Positions 55,860-64,000 of a stretch of DNA of 64,000 nt are shown piece after piece. Both the position numbers and the translations under genes were made by a program. The notes beneath the pieces were generated by a model, which made no database searches, was not told the DNA's origin, and was given only the letters and a program-made list of their open reading frames with translations. Location of the stretch: positions 1 to 64,000 of the forward strand of contig CACYHB010000012.1 in the NCBI GenBank assembly GCA_902774015.1, given 5' to 3'. This stretch comes from Oscillospiraceae bacterium (GTDB lineage Bacteria; Bacillota; Clostridia; Oscillospirales; Oscillospiraceae). Position 1 is the stretch's first letter; every line of letters begins with the position of its first letter.

Positions 55860-56290
55860 TATGGAAAGTGCTGAAAAGCCCGCACGGGAGCAGAGGGGAT
55901 AAGACATAATGCACAAAAGAAACAGCTGCGCTGCACGGGAAATAGCTGCGGCAGAAGAACAGGAAGCGAAAAAATATCGGCTTTCAAGCGAAACTGCAGA
56001 GAAAAGCGAGTCTTTTGAACGAAATCCAATACAAAAGCGGGAAGGTCATTTTGCACAGCGGAGCTGCAGCACGGGAAAACAGACACCATCATATCTTAAT
56101 AATTCTTAAAAATGACAGGAAAACGCAACCGGATTGTAATATTTCTCTGCGCCGCCTATCTGTGAAAAACGTTGAAAATCCTGGGTTTACAGGCGTTCCC
56201 GGATCGGGAGGGCAAAACCGATAGGTAACTATTGTCGAACGATAAGGTTACAAAGAGGTAAAAATATATAGCAAAAAACTTCAAATTGCT
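55860..56290. other. Gene-free stretch with repeated motif and hairpin between hppA and the SPKTG protein
   Basis: No convincing gene lies here. GCACGGGA occurs at 55882, 55933 and 56069, the last two within similar longer segments (TGCACA..GCTGC.CTGCACGGGAAA and TGCACAGCGGAGCTGCAGCACGGGAAA), so part of it may be a decayed direct repeat. At about 56226-56250, GTAAC TATTGT pairs with ACGATA..GTTAC around a CGA loop, with an AG bulge. A short possible ORF (55909-56109) lacks support. Confidence 0.5.
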
Positions 56291-56291
56291 C

Positions 56292-56320
56292 TTGCAAAAG
56301 GAAGAATAAAGTGGTAGAGT
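56292..56320 (+). promoter_or_regulatory. Promoter of the SPKTG surface protein
   Basis: TTGCAA (56292-56297), 17 bp and TAGAGT (56315-56320) would give a leader of about 100 nt that contains a GC-rich hairpin (GGGCGC ... GCCC) near 56338-56365. Confidence 0.6.
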
Positions 56321-56426
56321 ATCTACAAGCCCGCAGGGGCGCTCTTTTGCGTTGCCCGCGCGCCAATACACGGTTTATAAATATTTTTATTTATAAGAAT
56401 CGTCAGCAGAGAAAGGGAGAAACAAC

Positions 56427-58985
56427 ATGAAAGCCTGCACCAAATTGTTGTCCATTCTTCTCGTCGTCGCCATGTGCTTCAGCTTCGCGGCCGTCACCGC
56501 TTTTGCGGATGAGGAAGTGGAGAAGAAGGAAAATGCCGACCTCGTTGTGAATGGCGTCGTCGTCAGCTCCGGCTCCGTGGAGAGCGAGTCCAAGACCGTC
56601 TCCGCCGAGGGCTACCACGTCGCCAAGATCAAGGTTTCCGATGAGGAGACCAACTATTATGCCACTCTTTCCGCCGCGCTGGAGGAAGTAGAAGCCGGCC
56701 AGCTTCTGATCCTGACCCGCGATCAGGCCTTCGCCGGACAGATCGTCATTCCCGAAAACGTCCTGATGAGCCTGAACGGGAAGACCCTGACCATCAAGCC
56801 CAGCGAGAGTGCCGACGCCGCCATCGTGATGGAGAACGGCTCCACGCTGAAAAACGGCGAAGTCAAGGTCCTCGCCGCTTCCACCGAGTATGAGACCTTC
56901 GTCTTTGCCGCCGCCATCAAGGGCGAAGGGGAAGTGAGCATCTCCAAGGTCTGGGTGTCCAACGAGGGCGGCTACATCCTCGGCGGCACCGCCGCGGCCT
57001 ACTCCCTCAAGGCTGAGGAAGGGCTGGACGGCGTGTACCAGGTCGTGAAGCCCGTCGTCGAGACGGTGAACGAGGAATCCAAGGCTCAGACGCTGGACAG
57101 CGAAGAGCCTGCGGAGGATGAGGAGCTTGTCGAGGGCGAGGAGCCTGTCGAGGGCGAGGAGCCTGTCGAGGGCGAGGAGCCTGTCGAGGGTGAGGAGCCT
57201 GCCGAGGGTGAGGAGCCTGTCGAGGGTGAGGAGCCTGCCGAGGGTGAGGAGCCTGTCGAGGGTGAGGAGCCTGTCGAGGGCGAGGAGCCTGTCGAGGGCG
57301 AGGAACCCGCCGAGGGCGAGGAACCCGCCGAAGGCGAGGAGCCCGCTGAAGGCGAGGAACCTGCCGAGGACGAGGAAATCGTTGTCGAGCCCACGCCTGA
57401 CGTGGTTGCCGACGAGCCCAGCGACACCAAGATCCGCGACAACGACCATGAGTTTGAGAGCATCTCCGAGCTGATCGCCGGCGGCTCCGACGGCGGCTAC
57501 TGGCTGGTCCATGCGCTGGACTGGAACATCACCAGCTTCGGCTCTCTGACCTACGTGTACATTGACCACTGCAACTATCCCATCAACGGCAATATCATCG
57601 TCCCCGCAGGCGTTACCCTGCGCCTCAAGAACGGCGTCGTGAACGGCAACATCACCGTCAACGGCACCCTGCAGCTGGACAACGTTACGGTCAACGGCAA
57701 CATCGCCCTGACCTCCACCGGCACCCAGGCCATCCTGAGCACCGAAAACGGCTGCGCCGCCGGCGCCATCACCGTCGACGCCTCCGCCGGCCAGGTCAGC
57801 CCCAACATTGCCACCGGCAAGTTCACCTCCATCAGCTTCACCGGCAGCGCCTCCAACGTGGTCGGCGGCGTCACCGGCGGTCTGTACAAGAGCGCCGTCC
57901 CCGTTGCGGTCTGCGCCAAGGGCACCTATCCCGCCGCCTCCAAGGACGATACCTATAAGTATACCGTCGGCAAGTACATTGCCAGCGTGAAGAACACCAA
58001 CGGCCGTACCTCCGCGGACTACTACAAGGGAAGTGCACAGGCCAGCAAGAACTACAACCTGAACTTCACCGTGTCTCCCGGCCTGCTCGGCCTGTCCGTC
58101 AAGAACGCCGCAACAAAGGCTGTCGTCGCCACACTGGCCGACGGTACCGATTACAATTACTATGCAGCCGGCGGCAAGGTGGAGATCTCCAAGTACGCGC
58201 CGTTCCTGGAGAATCTGCCTGCTGACGCTTTGGTTCTGGCCTTTGATCTGGACGGCGGCGGCTATGTGGAATTCCCGCTGAACGTCTGGGCGAACGTGAC
58301 CTTCTCTCCCTCCAAGTACTACAAGGGCAGCGGCACCGACGTAATCTTTGACGTGACCGACGTTCCTCTGGCCATCATCCTGGATACCACCGATTCCAAC
58401 CCCGGCAAGACCCTTACGGCCGGCACCGATTACACGGTTTCCGGCAAGAAGGTCACCGTCCCCGCCAGCTTCCTGGAGAGCCTTGAGGGCGGCAGCCACA
58501 ACTTCTTCTTCAAGTATGCCATGGGCGGCCAGACCTACCGTCTGCGCTGCACCGTCGCCGTGCTGGTGGACTACCGCGTCTTCAAGATCAACGACGTTTC
58601 CGTAACTGACGCCAATGCCGCCACCGTCGACTGGTACACCAACAGCGGCAAGACCCTGACCTTCTATGCCGACGGTCCCTACGATCTCTTCACCGGCGTG
58701 AAGATCGGCGACAAGGTCCTCGCTGCGGGCAGCTACAGCTTCCGCAAGGGCGACAGCGGCACCATCGTCAGCATCAACCCGGGCTATCTGAACACCCTGG
58801 CCAAGGGCAACTACACAGTCACCCTGCTCTTCAAGGACGGCGAAGCCACCGCACAGTTTGACGTGCATTACGGCTCTGCCAGCCCCAAGACCGGCGACTC
58901 CAACAACATGATCCTGTGGGCTGCTGTGATGCTCCTGTCCGGCTCTGCGGTCGTGGCGCTGATCCCCAAGAAGAAAAAGCAGTAA
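56427..58985 (+). CDS. Secreted sortase-anchored surface protein with acidic EGEEP repeats
   Basis: The 852-residue protein has a signal peptide (MKACTKLLSILLVVAM to TAFA), an N-terminal domain of about 190 residues, and an acidic stalk of 13 EGEEPV/A units (about residues 234-312). A region of short beta-strands (NGNIIVPAGVTLRLKNG, NGNITVNGTLQLDNV), suggestive of a beta-helix, and two to three further beta domains follow. The C-terminus is SPKTGDSNN, a hydrophobic helix and KKKKQ, a sortase signal of the SPKTG type used by class B-like sortases in Clostridia such as C. difficile. Start supported by AAAGGGAG. A terminator follows. No ligand or enzyme domain was recognised, and no sortase gene lies in the window. 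Confidence 0.85.
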   Translation: MKACTKLLSILLVVAMCFSFAAVTAFADEEVEKKENADLVVNGVVVSSGSVESESKTVSAEGYHVAKIKVSDEETNYYATLSAALEEVEAGQLLILTRDQAFAGQIVIPENVLMSLNGKTLTIKPSESADAAIVMENGSTLKNGEVKVLAASTEYETFVFAAAIKGEGEVSISKVWVSNEGGYILGGTAAAYSLKAEEGLDGVYQVVKPVVETVNEESKAQTLDSEEPAEDEELVEGEEPVEGEEPVEGEEPVEGEEPAEGEEPVEGEEPAEGEEPVEGEEPVEGEEPVEGEEPAEGEEPAEGEEPAEGEEPAEDEEIVVEPTPDVVADEPSDTKIRDNDHEFESISELIAGGSDGGYWLVHALDWNITSFGSLTYVYIDHCNYPINGNIIVPAGVTLRLKNGVVNGNITVNGTLQLDNVTVNGNIALTSTGTQAILSTENGCAAGAITVDASAGQVSPNIATGKFTSISFTGSASNVVGGVTGGLYKSAVPVAVCAKGTYPAASKDDTYKYTVGKYIASVKNTNGRTSADYYKGSAQASKNYNLNFTVSPGLLGLSVKNAATKAVVATLADGTDYNYYAAGGKVEISKYAPFLENLPADALVLAFDLDGGGYVEFPLNVWANVTFSPSKYYKGSGTDVIFDVTDVPLAIILDTTDSNPGKTLTAGTDYTVSGKKVTVPASFLESLEGGSHNFFFKYAMGGQTYRLRCTVAVLVDYRVFKINDVSVTDANAATVDWYTNSGKTLTFYADGPYDLFTGVKIGDKVLAAGSYSFRKGDSGTIVSINPGYLNTLAKGNYTVTLLFKDGEATAQFDVHYGSASPKTGDSNNMILWAAVMLLSGSAVVALIPKKKKQ
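57127..57364 (+). repeat. 18-bp coding repeat (EGEEPV/A stalk)
   Basis: Thirteen units of six codons (GTCGAGGGCGAGGAGCCT form) lie in tandem. GGC/GGT and CCT/CCC changes fall in blocks, suggesting block duplication. The array can change length in frame and alters the charge and reach of the stalk. Confidence 0.9.
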
Positions 58986-59008
58986 AAGACAGACAAACAT
59001 ATAGAAAC

Positions 59009-59039
59009 AACCGGGCGGAGAGATCCGCCCGGTTGTTTT
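59009..59039 (+). terminator. Terminator of the SPKTG surface protein gene
   Basis: AACCGGGCGGA pairs with TCCGCCCGGTT around GAGA and is followed by GTTTT. Confidence 0.88.
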
Positions 59040-59081
59040 GCCCACAGGCGCAGATGAACGTACGCCCGGAGAGAAGAAAAA

Positions 59082-60203
59082 TCAAAGGGTCTCGTTAACT
59101 GCCGGATAGCGCATGTTGATATACTTTGCGATCCAGATCGGATCCCGATAACTGTCATATTCCGCCATCTGACAGTCGCTGAAGAGATCCTCCGCAATTT
59201 CGCAGATCACGTCATGAAGCTCCAGATGATTCAGAAACTTTTCGGGAATTGCCTGCTCGCCCAAGGCAGCACCGAGGATATTCCCGGTTACCGCCCCCGT
59301 CGAATCGCTGTCTCCTCTGTGATTGACGGAAGTAATCAGCGCCTTTTCCAGATCCTCGGGATATTTGAGCGCGCAGTAAACCGCGATCGCGAGCGTCTCT
59401 TCGGCAACCCATCCTTCTCCGAGGCTGTGTATTGCAGCAAGATCGCTCCCGCCTGAGCGGGACAGATCGACCGCTCTCTGCATAAGGGACAGGAAAGCGT
59501 CCATGGATTCCGCGCGGGGAAAAAGAAGCGGGAGCGTTTTCATTGCGTCCTGTACGGCGGAGAGAACGGATTCCCCCTCGTTTTCCGCCAGCCTCCGCAC
59601 GATGTGGACCAGCGCGGCGGCGGGCAGCCACCCGAGTTCGTGGCCGTGGGTGACGGCTGCGGCTTCAGCGCCGATCCGGTCGGACTGCTCGATCGAAACA
59701 GGCTTATCGCAGAAATATAACCCGACGGGAGCGACGCGCATCACGCCTCCGCAGCCTTTGCTGTTGTTGATGGGATCGCTGATCGTTCCCCTGTGCTCGC
59801 TTGCCAGCGCGGTCATACAGGCCCTCCCGGGCGCCCGGCGGTGGAACATTTCGGGCAGGTTCACAAGCCAGGAGTAGTGATAGTCTCCGGGAAGCGGGAA
59901 GTTCTCCGTCTGCGTCCGGTACCAGTCCTTATAGCTGCTTCGGATATAATCGGCATAGTTTCCCATGATGCCGCGCGTTTTTCCTCTTGTCGTACCCAAC
60001 AGAAGTCCGGTGCCGGTAAAGAGCGTCATCTGGGTATCGTCGGAAATCTCGGCAATGCCGTTTCTCAGGAAAAACGCAGTGATGCCAGACCTTCCGTAAT
60101 GCCGGATAATCTGCGATTCGGACATGAACTCCACATCGTATCCCAAAGCGTCACCCACGGCGCCGGCCAGAAGGCACCCACGGAATTTGTCAAGGCTTCT
60201 CAT
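59082..60203 (-). CDS. ADP-ribosylglycohydrolase family protein
   Basis: The 373-residue all-alpha protein has the family's paired metal motifs: LLAGAVGDALGYDVEF at the N-terminus, then SDDTQMT (residues about 51-57), and late HRGDSDSTGAVTGNILGAALG. These hold the binuclear Mg site that removes ADP-ribose from modified residues, as in DraG and ARH enzymes. The substrate is unknown. I chose the ATG at 60203 (GGAGGGG upstream); the frame extends further but overlaps the HD gene. It overlaps the end of the HD gene by 14 nt, so the two are co-translated. Confidence 0.92.
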   Translation of the reverse strand: MRSLDKFRGCLLAGAVGDALGYDVEFMSESQIIRHYGRSGITAFFLRNGIAEISDDTQMTLFTGTGLLLGTTRGKTRGIMGNYADYIRSSYKDWYRTQTENFPLPGDYHYSWLVNLPEMFHRRAPGRACMTALASEHRGTISDPINNSKGCGGVMRVAPVGLYFCDKPVSIEQSDRIGAEAAAVTHGHELGWLPAAALVHIVRRLAENEGESVLSAVQDAMKTLPLLFPRAESMDAFLSLMQRAVDLSRSGGSDLAAIHSLGEGWVAEETLAIAVYCALKYPEDLEKALITSVNHRGDSDSTGAVTGNILGAALGEQAIPEKFLNHLELHDVICEIAEDLFSDCQMAEYDSYRDPIWIAKYINMRYPAVNETL

Positions 60204-60633
60204 GCTGCCCCTCCAAAATTGCAATCGCTTCTGCGTATTTCGCAACGCGGACAAGATCGTTTTCCCGCACCGTGTTCAGGCGGGAAAGATCGCTGTTGTG
60301 CCTGAGATCTGCCAGCTTGACCGTGCGGGCGATGGGATCGTCTTTCAGGCTCGCCACATAAGCCAGATAAGGCGTGCCCTTTTTATGCGTCATCCGTTCA
60401 ACGGCGGAGACGGCTTCTTCGGGAAAGCCCATCCCTCGCAGATCCTCAGGCGTATATCCGGCGTCCTCAACAACGTCATGGAGCAGAGCGACGACGGTCG
60501 TGATTTCATCCGTCATCTGCTCTGCCAGGTGATAGGGGTGAAAGACATAGGGCATGCCGCTTTTGTCCGTCTGGTCTCTGTGGGCCTGGAAACAGAGAGA
60601 CAGGGCTTTTTTCGTCAGCGGAGTATAAATCAT
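60190..60633 (-). CDS. Small HD-domain phosphohydrolase (MESH/SpoT-HD-like)
   Basis: The 147-residue protein carries LCFQAHRDQTDKSGMPYVFHP, LLHDVVEDAGYTPEDLR (HD/HDxxED) and later KLADLRHNSDL, the motif set of the stand-alone (p)ppGpp hydrolase-like HD family. It could hydrolyse alarmones or another nucleotide phosphate. GGAGGAACG precedes the ATG. First gene of a two-gene operon with the ADP-ribosylglycohydrolase. Confidence 0.88.
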   Translation of the reverse strand: MIYTPLTKKALSLCFQAHRDQTDKSGMPYVFHPYHLAEQMTDEITTVVALLHDVVEDAGYTPEDLRGMGFPEEAVSAVERMTHKKGTPYLAYVASLKDDPIARTVKLADLRHNSDLSRLNTVRENDLVRVAKYAEAIAILEGQHEKP

Positions 60634-60679
60634 GTGCGTTCCTCCTGATCGGATTTTTCCTTGTTCTTGTCATATGTTC

Positions 60680-60708
60680 AGTATAGCAGGAGATCGGCTG
60701 TCCTTCAA
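60680..60708 (-). promoter_or_regulatory. Promoter of the HD/ADP-ribosylglycohydrolase operon
   Basis: On the - strand, TTGAAG (60708-60703), 17 bp and TATACT (60685-60680) lie about 47 nt before the HD gene start. Confidence 0.75.
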
Positions 60709-60768
60709 TGCGGAAGGATGGCTTTTTTCTTCCTGCATAGCCTGTTTTGCGCCGGCGCTAAAAAAGCC

Positions 60769-60797
60769 TTGGAATTGACGGCGAAACGCGGTATAAT
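60769..60797 (+). promoter_or_regulatory. Promoter of the glycogen operon
   Basis: TTGGAA (60769-60774), 17 bp and a perfect TATAAT (60792-60797). It is divergent from the HD-gene promoter, about 60 bp away. A nearby TTGACG at 60775 is too close (11 bp) to serve as the -35. Confidence 0.78.
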
Positions 60798-60853
60798 GAA
60801 AATGACATATAGGATGCCGGTTGTATAGACTACATAAAAAGGAGATCTGCTGT

Positions 60854-62839
60854 ATGGAAGAGAGATTCTTGCAACACATCCCTCGCGACGACATTTATCT
60901 GTTCAACATCGGAGAGGCGCGCAAGGCCTGGCTCTGCTTCGGCTGTGTCTTCATCCCCGAGCTGCAGATGCACCGCTTCCTCGTCTGGGCGCCCAACGCC
61001 AGAAGCGTGACCCTCGTGGGCGATTTCAACGACTGGGCCTGGGACGCAACGCCCCTGGAAAAGCTGGAGGGCGGCGTATGGGCCGTGTTCATGGACAATG
61101 TCTGGGACAGCCAGAACTATAAATACTGCATCGAGGGGCCGGACGGCCGCCGGGTGCTCAAGTCCGATCCCTTTGCCGCCTGGGCGCAGAACGGCATCCG
61201 CAACGCTTCGCTCATCTGGACGGAGAAGGATTACGCCTGGGGCGACGGGGATTTCCTGAAGAAAAGGGCGGGCCGCAATTTCATGACGACCCCCATGAGC
61301 ATCTACGAGCTGCACCTTGGTTCCTGGAAAAACGTGGAGGGCAACGCCTACCGCGGCATTGCCGACCAGCTTGCCGACTACTGCGTGGAGATGGGCTACA
61401 CCCATGTGGAGCTGATGCCTGTCACGGAGTACCCCTACGACGGTTCCTGGGGCTATCAGGTCACGGGCTATTACGCCCCGACCTCCCGCTACGGCAATCC
61501 CGACGACTTCAAGTATTTCGTGGACCGGCTGCACCGGGCGGGCATCGGCGTCATCATGGACTGGGTCCCCGCCCATTTCCCCAAGGACGAGCACGGCCTC
61601 GCCCTCTTTGACGGGACGCCGCTCTTCGAGTGCAAGGAGCGCCGCATGGCGGAGCATCCGGAGTGGGGCACGCTGATCTTCGACTACGGCAGCAATCAGG
61701 TGCAGAGCTTCCTGGTCTCCTCGGCCTGCAAGTTCTTTGACGTCTTCCATATCGACGGCATCCGCGTGGACGCGGTCAGCTCCATGCTGTATCTCAACTA
61801 CGGGCGAAAGGAAGGAGAGTTTACCCCGAACGAGGAAGGCGGCACCACAAACCTGAATGCGGTGCGCTTCCTGCGCAAGCTCAACTCTGCGATTTTGACG
61901 GAGTTTCCCGGCGCGGTGACCATTGCCGAGGAATCCACCGCTTTCCCGCTCATCACCGCCCCGCCCGACATGGGCGGCCTGGGCTTCTGCCTCAAGTGGG
62001 ACATGGGCTTCATGCACGACACCATCGACTACATGTCGCTGGATGCCTTCTTCCGCAGCTTTAATCACAACAAGCTGACCTTCTCCATGATGTACGCTTT
62101 CTCGGAGAATTACGTCCTGGCCTACTCCCACGACGAGGTGGTACACGGGAAGTATTCCATGATCAACAAGATGAGCGGGGATTATGAGCAGAAATTTGCC
62201 TCCCTGCGCGTGCTCTACGGCTATCAGTTCGGCCATCCCGGCAAGAAGCTGACCTTCATGGGCAGCGAGTTCGGCCAGTTCATCGAGTGGAACTGGCAGC
62301 AGGAGCTGGACTGGCTGCTGCTTGGCTATCTGAAGCACGCCCAGCTCCAGCAGTACATGAAGGCGCTCAACAAGCTCTATACCGAACACCCCGCCATGTA
62401 CGAGGTGGACCGTTCCTGGGAGGGCTTCAAGTGGCTCAACGTGGACGACGCGGGCCGCAGCTCCGTGGCCTTCCTGCGTTCGGCCGCAGACAAGAAGAAG
62501 GGTATCGTCTGCGTCTGCAACTTTACGCCCGTCACCTATGAGGGCTTCGTGTTCGGTCTGCCCGCGCCAGGTACCCTCAAGGAAATCCTCAACAGCGACG
62601 ATGAGCGCTTTGGCGGCGAGGGACTCCTCAATCCCGGCACGATCCGCAGCCGGAACGAGGGCTTCCTGGATCTGCCCGCCTCGGCGGCGATCCGCCTGCC
62701 CGCCATGTCCGCCGTGTTTCTTGAGTATAAGCCCAGAGCGCCCCGCGCGCCCAGAGCCTCCAAAGCGGCCGGCACCGCCAAAACCGCCGGTGCTGTCAAA
62801 TCGAAAAAAGCTCCTGCGAAAAAGGGGGACGGTAAATGA
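60854..62839 (+). CDS. glgB: 1,4-alpha-glucan (glycogen) branching enzyme
   Basis: The 661-residue GH13 enzyme has an N-terminal CBM48 (FLVWAPNARSVTLVGDFNDW), YELHLGSWK, the nucleophile region IDGIRVDAVSSMLYLNYGR, the acid/base AEESTAFP and YSHDEVVHGK. It makes alpha-1,6 branches in glycogen. AAAAAGGAG supports the ATG at 60854; the frame is open upstream from 60821. Unusually it ends in a Pro/Ala/Lys-rich tail of about 36 residues (PRAPRAPRASKAAGTAKTAG and on). Its TGA overlaps glgA. Confidence 0.95.
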   Translation: MEERFLQHIPRDDIYLFNIGEARKAWLCFGCVFIPELQMHRFLVWAPNARSVTLVGDFNDWAWDATPLEKLEGGVWAVFMDNVWDSQNYKYCIEGPDGRRVLKSDPFAAWAQNGIRNASLIWTEKDYAWGDGDFLKKRAGRNFMTTPMSIYELHLGSWKNVEGNAYRGIADQLADYCVEMGYTHVELMPVTEYPYDGSWGYQVTGYYAPTSRYGNPDDFKYFVDRLHRAGIGVIMDWVPAHFPKDEHGLALFDGTPLFECKERRMAEHPEWGTLIFDYGSNQVQSFLVSSACKFFDVFHIDGIRVDAVSSMLYLNYGRKEGEFTPNEEGGTTNLNAVRFLRKLNSAILTEFPGAVTIAEESTAFPLITAPPDMGGLGFCLKWDMGFMHDTIDYMSLDAFFRSFNHNKLTFSMMYAFSENYVLAYSHDEVVHGKYSMINKMSGDYEQKFASLRVLYGYQFGHPGKKLTFMGSEFGQFIEWNWQQELDWLLLGYLKHAQLQQYMKALNKLYTEHPAMYEVDRSWEGFKWLNVDDAGRSSVAFLRSAADKKKGIVCVCNFTPVTYEGFVFGLPAPGTLKEILNSDDERFGGEGLLNPGTIRSRNEGFLDLPASAAIRLPAMSAVFLEYKPRAPRAPRASKAAGTAKTAGAVKSKKAPAKKGDGK

Positions 62840-64000
62840 AAAAGGAATTTCGTGATCTGTTAAAGAGCAAGGGCAGACGGGAGCTTCCCGCGGTGCTGCT
62901 GGCTTCGGCCGAGTGCGCGCCCCTGTCCAAGACCGGCGGCCTGGCCGACGTAGTGGGGACGCTCCCCAAGTCCCTCAAGACGCTGGGCATCGACGCACGG
63001 GTCATCACGCCCTACCACCGCTGCATCAAGAACAAGTACGCCGACAAGGTCGAGCACATGTTCTACTTCTATGTGCAGCTGGGCTGGCGGCGGGAATACG
63101 CCGGCATCGAAAAGCTGGAGATCGACGGCGTGACCGTCTATCTTGTAGACAACGAGCATTATTTCGGCGATCGGATCTACTGGGGCGGCGAGGGCGAGAT
63201 CGAGCAGTATGCTTTCTTCACCCGCGCGGTACTGGATGCGCTGCCCAATCTGGATTTTGCGCCCGAGGTGATCCACTGCAACGACTGGCACACCGCCATG
63301 CTGCCCATGCTGGCCAAGACGCAGTATCCCGGCGGCATGCAGGAGCGGCTGCGGTATATCCTGACCATCCACAACATCGCCTTCCAGGGCAAGCTGAGCT
63401 TCGGCTTTGCCAAGGACATCCTCAGCATCGAGGACAAATATCTCACGCCCGAATTCATGGAGCTCAACGGCTGCGCCAACTTCATGAAGGGCGGCTGCGT
63501 CTTTGCCGACCGGGTCAACACCGTGAGCCCCAGCTATGCCAGGGAGATCATGACCGACTATTACGGCGAGGGGCTGGAGGGCATCCTCAATGCCCGCGCC
63601 CACGAAGTCTCCGGCATTGTCAACGGCATTGACAAGGACGTGTTCAATCCCCGCAGGGACCCGCTGATCCCTGCCCACTACGACCGGGGCCACCGCCGCG
63701 GCAAGGCCGCCTGCAAGGCCGCGCTGCAGGAGCAGATGGGGCTGGAGGTAAACCCCGAGACGCCCATCTTCGCCATGGTCACACGCATGACCGAGCAGAA
63801 GGGCTTCGACCTGGTCGCCTGTGTCCTGGACGAGCTGATGGGCCGGGAGGACATGCAGTTCATGCTCCTCGGCAGCGGCGATGAGCGCTTTGAAAACTTC
63901 ATGCGCGCCGCCGAGTATCGCTATAAGGGCCGGCTCTGCTCCTACATCGGCTATAACGAGGATCTGGCGCATCTCATTTACGCGGGCAGCGATTTCTATC
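62836..64000 (+). CDS. glgA: Glycogen synthase (ADP-glucose type), 3' partial
   Basis: The start ATG overlaps the glgB stop (ATGA), preceded by GGGGGA. About 388 residues are visible before the window ends. SAECAPLSKTGGLADVVGTL includes the KTGGL ADP-glucose-binding motif; VIHCNDWHTAMLP, TIHNIAFQG and NGIDKDVFNP are also typical of GT5 glycogen synthases. It extends alpha-1,4 chains for branching by GlgB. The C-terminal donor-binding end is cut off by the window edge. Confidence 0.95.
   Translation, partial: MKKEFRDLLKSKGRRELPAVLLASAECAPLSKTGGLADVVGTLPKSLKTLGIDARVITPYHRCIKNKYADKVEHMFYFYVQLGWRREYAGIEKLEIDGVTVYLVDNEHYFGDRIYWGGEGEIEQYAFFTRAVLDALPNLDFAPEVIHCNDWHTAMLPMLAKTQYPGGMQERLRYILTIHNIAFQGKLSFGFAKDILSIEDKYLTPEFMELNGCANFMKGGCVFADRVNTVSPSYAREIMTDYYGEGLEGILNARAHEVSGIVNGIDKDVFNPRRDPLIPAHYDRGHRRGKAACKAALQEQMGLEVNPETPIFAMVTRMTEQKGFDLVACVLDELMGREDMQFMLLGSGDERFENFMRAAEYRYKGRLCSYIGYNEDLAHLIYAGSDFY

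Noticed and set aside
55909..56109. 66-codon possible ORF in the hppA-SPKTG gap
   Set aside because: No Shine-Dalgarno, no recognisable feature, composition like non-coding DNA and overlap with degenerate direct repeats.
56200..56270. Possible c-di-GMP or other riboswitch before the SPKTG gene
   Set aside because: The conserved core bases of known classes are not seen, and the hairpin lies upstream of the predicted promoter, so it would not be in the mRNA leader.
56403..59045. 880-codon - strand frame opposite the SPKTG protein, and a similar one opposite glgB (60830-62389)
   Set aside because: The sense proteins have signal peptides, sortase signals or catalytic motifs; the antisense products do not.
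60775..60797. TTGACG as the -35 of the glgB promoter
   Set aside because: Only 11 bp separate it from TATAAT; TTGGAA at 60769 gives the proper 17 bp spacing.

Overview
The window is GC-rich bacterial chromosome, densely coding, and most likely from a Gram-positive obligate anaerobe of the Bacillota/Clostridia (an Oscillospirales-type gut organism is my best guess). Supporting signs are a monomeric [FeFe]-hydrogenase, a membrane pyrophosphatase, a DegV protein, a CIRCE (HrcA) operator, a CpsB/CpsC/CpsD tyrosine-kinase module, an SPKTG-type sortase signal, AGGAGG ribosome binding sites and TTGACA/TATAAT promoters spaced by 17 bp. No rRNA, tRNA, CRISPR array, insertion sequence or complete phage gene was seen.

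Region 1 (1-14834) holds two giant tandem paralogous surface proteins. The first is cut by the left edge. Both are built from long arrays of InlB/Flg_new-type beta repeats followed by C-terminal cell-wall-binding repeats. A palindrome-rich spacer (5601-5987) separates them and three large hairpins (14843-14993) follow them. Region 2 (15012-26030) is one + strand polysaccharide operon: glycosyltransferase, acetyltransferase, Wzy-like polymerase, Wzx-like flippase, CapE/CapF/CapG (the UDP-N-acetyl-L-fucosamine pathway), the CpsB phosphatase, CpsC adaptor and CpsD kinase, and an LCP ligase that would attach the polymer to peptidoglycan. No initiating sugar-phosphate transferase is visible.

Region 3 (26118-49000) is mostly housekeeping: pepC, degV, a PNPOx-fold protein, galE with a sugar nucleotidyltransferase, the recJ-rel-dtd-MBL operon, a LOG protein, a ZnuABC-type metal transporter with an altered binding protein, a polar amino acid ABC transporter followed by an AbgB-type amidohydrolase, a CIRCE-linked Hsp20, tatD, an ECF-S-like membrane protein with an [FeFe]-hydrogenase, and an MscS channel.

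Region 4 (48790-58985) is again rich in envelope genes: a membrane-anchored protein with a (PPVTP)n stalk, two tandem CapA-family proteins, hppA, and a secreted SPKTG protein with an acidic EGEEP repeat. Region 5 (59082-64000) holds an HD-hydrolase/ADP-ribosylglycohydrolase pair and a glgB-glgA glycogen operon cut by the right edge.

The main points for a second look are the tyrosine-rich tail on CpsC next to a CpsD with its own tyrosine cluster, the variant CIRCE site, the His-poor ZnuA-like protein, the two-gene HD/ADP-ribosylglycohydrolase operon without a visible toxin, the repeat-driven evolution of several surface proteins, and several elaborate intergenic hairpin clusters.
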